The position numbers and the translations under genes are program-made. Shown here one piece after another: positions 1 through 6,069 of a DNA stretch of 8,139 nucleotides. Below the pieces are notes generated by a model that made no database searches, was not told the origin of the DNA, and worked only from the letters and a program-made list of their open reading frames with translations. Source of the stretch: Chloroflexi bacterium RBG_16_72_14 (GTDB taxonomy: Bacteria; Chloroflexota; Limnocylindria; Limnocylindrales; CSP1-4); assembly GCA_001797035.1 (NCBI GenBank), contig MGOE01000039.1, forward strand, positions 7,009 through 15,147, given 5' to 3'. How positions within the stretch are numbered: position 1 is the first letter of the stretch; each line of letters opens with the position of its first letter.

Positions 1-16
1 CGGGGCGCGACCGCGG

Positions 17-30
17 GCGGGGCTCCCCGC
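17..30 (-). terminator. GC hairpin just after aspS (terminator-like, no U-tract)
   Basis: A perfect inverted repeat, GCGGGG at 17-22 and CCCCGC at 25-30, begins 6 nt past the aspS stop codon on the transcribed strand. The usable hairpin is a 5-bp stem with a 4-nt loop. No run of U follows it in the visible bases, so it is not a textbook intrinsic terminator; it may be a Rho-assisted or GC-only terminator, or chance in a GC-rich sequence. The window ends too soon to see more. Confidence 0.3.
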
Positions 31-36
31 ACGCGC

Positions 37-1941
37 TCAGCGCTTCTCCGGCACCCCCACGAACCGCAGGCCCAGCTCCGCGAACTGCTCCTCGTCGGGC
101 GCCGACGGCGCCTCGAGCATCAGGTCGGAGCCGGACTGTGTCTTGGGGAACGCCATGACCTCGCGGATGTTCGTCTGGTACGAGAGCAGCGCCGCCCAGC
201 GGTCCACGCCCAGCGCGATCCCGCCGTGGGGCGGGGCGCCGTACTCGAACGCCTCGAGCATCGCGCCGAAGCGCTCCCGCATCTGCTCCAGCGTGTAGCC
301 CTGGAGGTTGAAGCTGCGGGCCAGCAGGTCGTGGCGCCAGATCCGGACCGAGCCGCCACCCAGCTCCCAGCCGTTGAGCACGATGTCGTACTGCATCGCC
401 CGGGCGCGGCCCGCCGGGTCGCGCGGCGAGCGGTCGTCGAGGTCGCCGGACACGGTCGTGAGCAGGGGCTCGTCCTCGGGGACCACGCCACTGAACGGGT
501 TGTGCGTCGCGTCCCAGCGACGGTGCTCCTCGTCCCACTGGTACATCGGGAAGCGGTGGACCCAGCAGTACGCGAGCTCGTCGGGATCCGCGAGCTCGAG
601 GCGGGCTCCCAGCTCCACGCGCAGCCGGCCGAGGACGTCGTTGGCCCGCTCACCGGTGTCCGCGACGACCAGCACCAGGTCGCCCTCGCCCGCGCCCGCG
701 AGCTCGCGGATCCCGGTCCGCGTGCCGACGGACAGGAACTTCGCGATCGGCCCGTGCAGCTCGCCCTCGGCGACCGAGAGGTGGACGAGGCCCCGGGCGC
801 CGAAGCGCCTGGAGAGCTCGGTCAGCTCGTCGATCTGGCGGCGGGTGGCGCCGCCCATGCCGGGCGCCGTGATCCCCTTGACGCGGCCCCCGTTGGCCAG
901 CGTCTCGTCGAACACCCGGAAGCCCGACTCCGGCCTCCCGTCGTCCGCGGTCATGGCCGGCGCGAGGTCGAACAGCTCCATCGCAAAGCGGAGGTCCGGC
1001 TTGTCGGAGCCGAAGCGCTCCATCGCTTCCTCGAACCGGAACACCGGGAACGGGACCTGGCGGATCGGGCGCTCCGGGACGGTGGCCCGGCTGACCTCGA
1101 TCACCATCCGCTCGATGAACGCCATCACCGTGGGCTCGTCCACGAAGCTCATCTCGAGGTCGAGCTGGGTGAACTCCGGCTGGCGGTCGCCCCGGAGGTC
1201 CTCGTCGCGGAAGCAGCGCGCGATCTGGAAGTAGCGGTCGATGCCCGCCACCATGAGCAGCTGCTTGAGCTGCTGCGGGCTCTGGGGCAGCGCGTAGACC
1301 GTCCCCGGCTGGAGGCGCGACGGGACGATGAAGTCCCGCGCCCCTTCCGGGGTGCTCTTGATCAGGTTGGGCGTCTCCACCTCGACGAACCCGGTCGCGT
1401 GGTGGACCTCGCGGATGGCCTGCACGAGGCGGCTGCGCAGCAGCAGGCGGCGCTGCATCGCCTCGCGGCGGATGTCCAGGTAGCGATAGCGGAGGCGCAG
1501 GCTCTCGTCGATCGGGGCGTCCGGGTCGTTCACGTAGAACGGCGGGGTCTTCGCCTCGTTGAGGATCGCGACATCGCGGGCCTGGAGCTCCACTGCGCCG
1601 GTGGCGAGCTTCGGGTTCTCGGTGCCCGGCTGGCGGTTGGCGACGACGCCCTCCACGGCGATCACGAACTCGGAGCGCACGCGGCTGGCGACGTCGTGCG
1701 CATCGGGGGCATCCGCGGCGTCCACGACGACCTGCGTGATCCCATGCCGGTCGCGGAGGTCGATGAAGATCAGCTTCCCGTAGTCGCGGCGACGGTGTAC
1801 CCAGCCGGCGAGCCGCGCGCTCGCCCCGGCGCCGTCCGTCCGCAGCTCCCCGCAGGTGTGCGTGCGGTACGGCGTGGCAAGAGAGGCGGGCTCGGCGGGC
1901 ACGGGCAGCGGACTCCGATCTGCGGGCAGGGTGTTGACCAT
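37..1941 (-). CDS. aspS: Aspartyl-tRNA synthetase (class II, bacterial type)
   Basis: Charges tRNA with aspartate in the cytoplasm. The 634-residue product has the bacterial order: an OB-fold anticodon-binding domain (about 24-125, with WVHRRRDYGKLIFIDLRDR), the class II catalytic core with motif 2 (FRDEDLRGD..PEFTQLDLEMSF, about 244-266), a GAD-type insertion (about 315-440), and motif 3 (GGIALGVDRWAALL, about 573-586) followed by the family tail REVMAFPKTQSGSDLM. Family members are usually near 590 residues; the excess is mainly about 24 N-terminal residues before the conserved YRTHTCGEL. I start at the ATG at 1941 because the frame further upstream runs through an 11-bp tandem repeat that is unlikely to be coding. 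A GTG at 1902 (621 residues, GGAG 10 nt upstream) is a real alternative. No good Shine-Dalgarno precedes 1941. Anticodon-domain residues (Y54, G106) are partly those of non-discriminating AspRS. It is the last gene of the minus-strand run, 185 nt after the phosphatase-like gene. Confidence 0.96.
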   Translation of the reverse strand: MVNTLPADRSPLPVPAEPASLATPYRTHTCGELRTDGAGASARLAGWVHRRRDYGKLIFIDLRDRHGITQVVVDAADAPDAHDVASRVRSEFVIAVEGVVANRQPGTENPKLATGAVELQARDVAILNEAKTPPFYVNDPDAPIDESLRLRYRYLDIRREAMQRRLLLRSRLVQAIREVHHATGFVEVETPNLIKSTPEGARDFIVPSRLQPGTVYALPQSPQQLKQLLMVAGIDRYFQIARCFRDEDLRGDRQPEFTQLDLEMSFVDEPTVMAFIERMVIEVSRATVPERPIRQVPFPVFRFEEAMERFGSDKPDLRFAMELFDLAPAMTADDGRPESGFRVFDETLANGGRVKGITAPGMGGATRRQIDELTELSRRFGARGLVHLSVAEGELHGPIAKFLSVGTRTGIRELAGAGEGDLVLVVADTGERANDVLGRLRVELGARLELADPDELAYCWVHRFPMYQWDEEHRRWDATHNPFSGVVPEDEPLLTTVSGDLDDRSPRDPAGRARAMQYDIVLNGWELGGGSVRIWRHDLLARSFNLQGYTLEQMRERFGAMLEAFEYGAPPHGGIALGVDRWAALLSYQTNIREVMAFPKTQSGSDLMLEAPSAPDEEQFAELGLRFVGVPEKR

Positions 1942-1993
1942 ATCGTAGTCGAGGACCGGGCCCGGACCGGGGCTCGACCGGGGCTCGACCGGG
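1942..1993 (-). promoter_or_regulatory. Four phased GACCGGG repeats and -10-like box upstream of aspS
   Basis: On the plus strand GACCGGG occurs at 1954-1960, 1965-1971, 1976-1982 and 1987-1993, exactly 11 bp apart. The last three are separated by identical GCTC spacers, giving an 11-bp tandem repeat of about 2.6 units, and the first has a diverged spacer. Read in the aspS direction the heptamer is CCCGGTC. A -10-like TACGAT (minus strand, 1947-1942) lies between the repeats and the aspS ATG. The helical-turn spacing fits a multi-site protein-binding region for an aspS promoter, but replication slippage is equally possible. If TACGAT is the real -10, the transcript would start inside or after the ATG at 1941 and favour the GTG at 1902. 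Confidence 0.4.
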
Positions 1994-2056
1994 TGCGCCC
2001 TGACGACGCCCCCGCCGAGGACCGCTAGGAATGCCCGCCGTGATGGGGCCACGAGG

Positions 2057-2122
2057 CGCGGGCACCCCGCGAGCACAACTCGCCGCGGCGCCGGGGCACC
2101 TCGCGGTCGGGGCTCGCCGCGG
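2057..2122 (-). terminator. Two GC hairpins between the phosphatase-like gene and aspS
   Basis: Two inverted repeats follow the stop codon of the upstream gene. The first, 4 nt past the stop, pairs 2115-2122 with 2083-2090 (perfect 8 bp, CCGCGGCG arms); its 24-nt spacer can form a small ACC-GCGA-GGT hairpin with a GNRA-type tetraloop. The second pairs 2066-2071 with 2057-2062 (CGCGGG/CCCGCG, 3-nt loop). Neither is followed by a U-tract. They could attenuate read-through into aspS or protect the 3' end of the upstream message. Chance GC palindromes are a serious alternative. Confidence 0.3.
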
Positions 2123-2126
2123 GCCC

Positions 2127-4283
2127 CTACGCTCGCTCGCCGGTGGCGGTCCCCCGGAGGCCCAGGTCGCGCAGCCAGCCGACCAGCACGCCGTGGAGCG
2201 CCGGGGCGCCCACGATCGGCTGCTCGGGCGCCGGGAACGACGACGGGAACAGGATGAACGCCTCGGTCTGCGCCCCGCCCAGCCCGCCGTGCGACCCCAC
2301 CAGCTCCTCGAACGCCGCAACCTCGCTCGTGAGCGGGTCCAGGAGCGACACGACCACCAGGTCGCCCACGGTCGAGAACCCGTCCAGCCGGCGCAGGGAC
2401 GCCTCCGCCAGCGGGCCGAAGGCGACCAGCGGGTCCGTGCCGGTCACGTGCCCGTCCCCGAGGCGCCGCATGCCGCCGCCGCCCAGCACGACCGGGCCGT
2501 CGCGCTCGGAGCGCACCAGCACGAGCCCCACGCCCGGGTGCGACGCGAGCGCCTCCACGAGACCCGGATGCGCGACCCCGATGGCCTCCCAGGTGGCCCG
2601 ACCCGGCAGCCCCGTGAAGTACACGTTGGCAAGGTTCCCGGACGCCGCGACGACCACGTCCTGGTCGCCAACCTCGCGCCCGGCCTGGCGCGCCGGCGCC
2701 GCCTCGAGGTCCACCGGCCCGGGCGTCTGGTCCAGGGCGTCGGGAGCATCCTCGCCACGCGTGCGCAGGCGCCGGCGGGCCATCCGGGCGCCGCGGCCCT
2801 CGCCCCCCGCCATCTGCGTCAGCACGGTGTTGACGTGGCCCCAGCCCTCCACGTCCGAGGTCGCGGCCAGCACCTCAGGCTCGCCGGCCATCAGCTCGCG
2901 GACGAGCTCGTCCAGCGTCCGCCCGAACCGCTGGCGGAACGTCGCTCCCTGGCTCTGGCCGTGGTCCGAGAGCACGACCACGTGGTACGGCCGCGGCGCG
3001 GACCCCGCCGCGCGGGCGATGATCCCGATCTGGCGGTCCACCTCCGCCACGGCGTCGAGCGATTCCGGGCGCTCCGGCCCGGCGTGGTGGGCGACCTCGT
3101 CGTAGCCCACGAGGTCCACGTAGATGACCGGCACGCCGCGGTACATGTCCTCGAGCACCAGGCCGACCGACACGTCGCGCAGCAGCACGCACGCCGCCAC
3201 CCGCAGCATCGGGAACGGCCATGCGCGCGCGATTCGCGGCTCCAGCTCGCGCAGCCGTTGGCGGCGTGCCTCGTTGAACTCGCGGAGCAGCTCCATCACG
3301 CTGAGCGCCAGCGTCCGGAACACGGTGGAGGGATCGGCGAAGAACCCGAAGAAGTCCCGCGACCGGACCCCGCGGACGCCCAGCAGCGTGGAGTTGGTCA
3401 GCACGCTGCGCGAGGCGTCGCCGGACAGCAGGTTGGTCACCGACGAGCCGCCGTGGACCAGCAGCCCGGCTCCCGAGGACACGCGCCGCTCGATCTCCGC
3501 CGCGTCGGCCGGGCGGTTCGACACCAGCAGCCGCCCCGAGGACTTCTCGAACCAGCGGAAGGCGGGGATGTCGTCGTTGTTGCCGTGCAGGATGCCGGCC
3601 TGGCTGGCGGACGTCTGGGACGGGAGCAGCACGTCCCAGCGCGCGATCCGGTGACTGCCGCCGCGGACCCAGCTCGAGAGGTGCGACGCGTTGCCGGTGC
3701 GGATCGCGAACCGGAGCAGCGGCTCGGACAGGCCGTCCACCTGGACGAACACCACGCCGGGCCTCGTCTCGCCGGTCCGGTGCCGCTCCCGCCGGACGAG
3801 CTCCAGGACGACCTGCCGGTAGTAGGAGTCGGACCAGTCGAGGTCCAGGACCAGGCCCAGCAGCAGGTTCACCACGGCGAGGTACAGCGACACCAGGAAG
3901 GCGACGAGGAATGAGCCCACCTCGAACCCGGGCAGCACGGTGGCCACCAGGCCGATCATCAGCCCGTTGATGAGCAGCGACAGCAGCCCGAACGTGAGCA
4001 CCGCATAGCGGATCACGAACCGGACGACGATGGGTCGGACGAGGGCGTTCGCCAGCGAGATCAGCACGACGGCCGCGAGCAGGCTCAGGGGCTCGTGGAA
4101 CCGGATCGGCTCGGCGACCCAGGCCGCGGCCGCCAGCGCGAGGGCGTCGATCAGCCAGGTCAGGAGGACGTAGCGGACGAGCCGGCGCCGATCCTGGCGC
4201 CATTCGTCGGCGACTCGGAGGTTGGCGGCCCAGAACGCCCGCAGGTCGCGGAACGCCCGCCGGACGAGGGCCAGGACCCGCAT
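2127..4283 (-). CDS. Membrane protein: holin-4-like domain fused to alkaline-phosphatase-superfamily hydrolase
   Basis: This 718-residue protein is predicted to sit in the cytoplasmic membrane. Residues about 35-150 form four hydrophobic helices resembling the Phage_holin_4_2 domain (motif ALVRPIVVRF between helices); despite its name, that domain is common in chromosomal proteins. The remainder is an alkaline phosphatase/nucleotide pyrophosphatase fold with a complete set of expected metal ligands: D183 (QVDG), T224 as likely nucleophile (PSQTSASQAGILHG), D395 and H399 (GYDEVAHHAG), D440 and H441 (LSDHGQSQG), and H665 (GSHGGLGG). An Arg-rich stretch at about 494-535 looks like a loop insertion. 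It probably hydrolyses a phosphate monoester or diester, but the substrate is unknown. The ATG at 4283 lies 34 nt after the hisS stop with only a G-rich sequence (GGGGCGGG) as a possible ribosome binding site, consistent with cotranscription from hisS. It is not a phage lysis gene: no phage genes are nearby and the hydrolase dominates. Confidence 0.85.
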   Translation of the reverse strand: MRVLALVRRAFRDLRAFWAANLRVADEWRQDRRRLVRYVLLTWLIDALALAAAAWVAEPIRFHEPLSLLAAVVLISLANALVRPIVVRFVIRYAVLTFGLLSLLINGLMIGLVATVLPGFEVGSFLVAFLVSLYLAVVNLLLGLVLDLDWSDSYYRQVVLELVRRERHRTGETRPGVVFVQVDGLSEPLLRFAIRTGNASHLSSWVRGGSHRIARWDVLLPSQTSASQAGILHGNNDDIPAFRWFEKSSGRLLVSNRPADAAEIERRVSSGAGLLVHGGSSVTNLLSGDASRSVLTNSTLLGVRGVRSRDFFGFFADPSTVFRTLALSVMELLREFNEARRQRLRELEPRIARAWPFPMLRVAACVLLRDVSVGLVLEDMYRGVPVIYVDLVGYDEVAHHAGPERPESLDAVAEVDRQIGIIARAAGSAPRPYHVVVLSDHGQSQGATFRQRFGRTLDELVRELMAGEPEVLAATSDVEGWGHVNTVLTQMAGGEGRGARMARRRLRTRGEDAPDALDQTPGPVDLEAAPARQAGREVGDQDVVVAASGNLANVYFTGLPGRATWEAIGVAHPGLVEALASHPGVGLVLVRSERDGPVVLGGGGMRRLGDGHVTGTDPLVAFGPLAEASLRRLDGFSTVGDLVVVSLLDPLTSEVAAFEELVGSHGGLGGAQTEAFILFPSSFPAPEQPIVGAPALHGVLVGWLRDLGLRGTATGERA

Positions 4284-4317
4284 CGCGTGCCCGCCCCGCT
4301 CGCGTCAGCCGGCCCGG

Positions 4318-5607
4318 TCAGCCGTGCCGGTGGCTGGCCTCGGCCCGGGCCAGCTCCCGCGCGAGGTCGCCCACCGCCACGGTCCGCTGGGTGCCGGCGA
4401 GCAGGTCCCGGACCTGGACCTGACCGCCCTCGAGCTCGTCGCCCAGGATCACCGCAAAGTGCGCACCATCCCGGCCGGCCGCCTCGAGCTGGCGGCCCAG
4501 CTTCCGCCGACCGAGCTCCGCGCGGACCCGGAGTCCCGCGGCGCGCAGCTCGGTCGCGACCCGCAGCCGGGCCACGGTGTCCTCGGCATCCGCGCCCACG
4601 ACGACGGCCAGCGGTCCCTCGGGGGCGCCGACCGCGCCGCCACCCTGCTCGGCCAGCACGAGCATCACGCGGTCCAGGCCGAGCCCGAACCCGATGCCGG
4701 GCGTCGGCTTGCCGCCCAGCAGCGCCACCAACCCGTCGTAGCGGCCGCCGCCGCCGAGCGCCTGCTGCTGACCCTCGCGCCCGGCGACATAGAACTCGAA
4801 CGCGGTCCGCGTGTAGTAGTCCAGGCCGCGGACGAGGCCCGGCGCCACCCGGTACGGCACCCCCAGCGCGGCCAGGTGCGCCTTCATCGACTCGAAGTGC
4901 GCCGCGCACGCATCGCACAGGTGGTCGGTGATGCGCGGCGCCGCGGCGTTGAGGTCGGCCATCGCCGGGTCCTTGGAGTCCAGCAGGCGGAGCGCGTTCC
5001 GCTCGAGGCGGTCCAGCTCGGTCGGGGGCAGCGAGGCCGCGTGCCGCCGGTAGTACCTGACCAGCTCCGCGATGTACGCCGGACGGCAGGCCGCGTCGCC
5101 GATCGAGTTGACGAGGACCTCCACGCCGTCCACGCCGACCTCGGCGTAGAAGCGGTGCCCGAGCTCGATGATCTCGGCGTCCACCGCCGGCCCCGGGTCG
5201 CCGATCGCCTCCACGTCGAACTGCCAGAACTGCCGGTAGCGGCCCGCCTGCGGCCGGTCGTAGCGGAACATCGGGCCGGTCATCGTGAGCTTCACCGGCT
5301 GGGGGAGGGTCTGCATCCCGTGCTGCACGTAGGCGCGCACGATTCCCGCCGTCGGCTCCGGGCGGAGCGTCCACGATTCCGACTCCTCGGTGCGGGGCGC
5401 CAGCCGGAACAGCTCCTTCTCGACAACGTCCGTCACCTCGCCGATCCCCCGCTCGAAGACCGCCGTCTGCTCGAACAGCGGGGTCTCGATCGGGTGGTAG
5501 CCGTACCGGGTCGCGAGGTCCGCCGCGGTGCGCAGCAGGCGGTCGAAGACGACGTGGTCGGCGGGCAGCAGGTCCCGGGTGCCCCGGGGGGCGCGGAAGG
5601 TCGGCAT
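4318..5607 (-). CDS. hisS: Histidyl-tRNA synthetase
   Basis: Charges tRNA-His with histidine; a class IIa cytoplasmic dimer. The 429-residue length is typical. In order are the N-terminal RGTRDLLP, a TLRPEPTAGIVRAY block (80-93), motif 2 around RYDRPQAGRYRQFWQFDVEAIG's core (115-136), the HisRS-specific RGLDYYTRTAFEF (260-272) and GGGGRYDGL (285-293), motif 3 GIGFGLGLDRV (304-314), and an anticodon-binding domain (about 330-429) with GRRKLGRQLEAAGRDGAHFA. The full active site and anticodon domain argue against the HisZ paralogue. Oddities are Pro85 where many HisRS have Gly (LRPEGTA) and Trp128 where His is common (RQFHQ). The start ATG at 5607 has no Shine-Dalgarno but a -10-like box 7 nt upstream. 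It lies 45 nt after the DUF202 gene and leads into the membrane hydrolase gene. Confidence 0.97.
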   Translation of the reverse strand: MPTFRAPRGTRDLLPADHVVFDRLLRTAADLATRYGYHPIETPLFEQTAVFERGIGEVTDVVEKELFRLAPRTEESESWTLRPEPTAGIVRAYVQHGMQTLPQPVKLTMTGPMFRYDRPQAGRYRQFWQFDVEAIGDPGPAVDAEIIELGHRFYAEVGVDGVEVLVNSIGDAACRPAYIAELVRYYRRHAASLPPTELDRLERNALRLLDSKDPAMADLNAAAPRITDHLCDACAAHFESMKAHLAALGVPYRVAPGLVRGLDYYTRTAFEFYVAGREGQQQALGGGGRYDGLVALLGGKPTPGIGFGLGLDRVMLVLAEQGGGAVGAPEGPLAVVVGADAEDTVARLRVATELRAAGLRVRAELGRRKLGRQLEAAGRDGAHFAVILGDELEGGQVQVRDLLAGTQRTVAVGDLARELARAEASHRHG

Positions 5608-5620
5608 CGCCCGAAGTCTA
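5608..5620 (-). promoter_or_regulatory. Probable leaderless promoter (-10 box) of hisS
   Basis: The minus strand reads TAGACT at 5620-5615, 4 of 6 matches to TATAAT, followed by exactly 7 nt (TCGGGCG) and then the hisS ATG. That places the expected transcript start at or next to the A of the ATG. No Shine-Dalgarno and no convincing -35 are visible in the 45-nt gap. The DUF202 gene and merR show the same layout, which raises the weight of this weak match. Confidence 0.5.
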
Positions 5621-5652
5621 TCCGTCGCAGGACCGCCGGCCGGGCCCGCGCG

Positions 5653-6003
5653 TCACGATCCCGACAGCAGCCAGACGAACAGGAGCGCGATGACGGCCGT
5701 GACCAGGATGGCGGCCGAGGCGGCCAGGATCGAGCGGCCGGCCGGCCGGAACACCGCGGCCTCGATGCGGTCGCGGCCGGTGACGTACCGGTAGGCGCCG
5801 ACGACCACGAGGAACGCCCCGATCAGGATGGAGACGGCGGCCAGCTCCCGGTCGAGCGGCGGGTCCCCGCCGGTGCTCTGCGCGAGCAGCGCCGCGGCGG
5901 CCAGCCCCAGCGCCACGAGCGTGACGCCGGTGCGGAACCAGGCCAGGAACGTGCGCTCATTGGCCAGGTGCGTGCGCGCCCGGGAGTCGGGATCGGGCTC
6001 CAT
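5653..6003 (-). CDS. DUF202 / YidH-family small membrane protein
   Basis: A 116-residue integral membrane protein. The N-terminus carries the DUF202 hallmark LANERTFLAWFRTGVTLVALGL (about 13-34), leading straight into helix 1 (about 22-41). Helices 2 and 3 are at about 52-73 and 91-113, with an Arg-containing loop (YRYVTGRDRIEAAVFRPAGR) between them. The family's molecular function is not established. I chose the ATG at 6003 because the family motif begins about 12 residues later and because a -10-like box lies 7 nt upstream; the frame stays open further upstream, but that part is low-complexity Arg/Pro-rich and overlaps the glycosyltransferase gene. It sits 59 nt after the glycosyltransferase stop and 45 nt before hisS, so read-through from either side is plausible. 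Confidence 0.9.
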   Translation of the reverse strand: MEPDPDSRARTHLANERTFLAWFRTGVTLVALGLAAAALLAQSTGGDPPLDRELAAVSILIGAFLVVVGAYRYVTGRDRIEAAVFRPAGRSILAASAAILVTAVIALLFVWLLSGS

Positions 6004-6016
6004 CGGCCGAAGGATA
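6004..6016 (-). promoter_or_regulatory. Probable leaderless promoter (-10 box) of the DUF202 gene
   Basis: The minus strand reads TATCCT at 6016-6011 (4 of 6 to TATAAT), then 7 nt (TCGGCCG), then ATG at 6003. The 7-nt spacer is nearly identical to that of hisS (TCGGGCG). No Shine-Dalgarno is present, and no clear -35 is seen at 16-19 bp, where one copy of a 13-bp direct repeat begins instead. Supported mainly by its agreement with hisS and merR. Confidence 0.48.
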
Positions 6017-6035
6017 GCGTGCGCTCCGATCGACC

Positions 6036-6069
6036 GGCGCGTCAGGCGGGGCGGGCGGCGCGTCAGGCG
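6036..6069. repeat. 13-bp direct repeat spanning the glycosyltransferase stop codon
   Basis: GGCGCGTCAGGCG occurs at 6036-6048 and 6057-6069, offset by 21 bp. Because 21 is a multiple of three, both copies place a TGA in the glycosyltransferase frame (6065-6063 and 6044-6042), so the gene has a back-up stop seven codons downstream. This probably arose by a small tandem duplication. The offset also equals about two helical turns and the first copy falls near the -35 position of the DUF202 promoter, so a protein site is possible. Confidence 0.55.

Noticed and set aside
226..2028. 600-residue plus-strand open frame opposite aspS
   Set aside because: It lies wholly over a certain gene and has a skewed, domain-less composition rich in His, Arg, Glu and Ala. 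Such frames are expected opposite GC-rich genes.
1942..2076. N-terminal extension of aspS to an ATG at 2076
   Set aside because: It would be 45 residues with no AspRS similarity and would read through an 11-bp tandem repeat, making the protein unusually long.
650..2320. 556-residue minus-strand open frame overlapping aspS and the end of the next gene
   Set aside because: It is a frame-shifted reading of aspS made of Arg/Gly/Pro-rich low-complexity sequence, with no domain.
2031..3914. 627-residue plus-strand open frame opposite the membrane hydrolase
   Set aside because: It is a shadow of a gene with complete catalytic motifs on the other strand and has no recognisable motifs.
2127..4283. 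Prophage lysis gene because of the holin-like domain
   Set aside because: There are no phage genes, attachment sites or integrase nearby. The protein is mostly a hydrolase and sits between tRNA synthetase genes.
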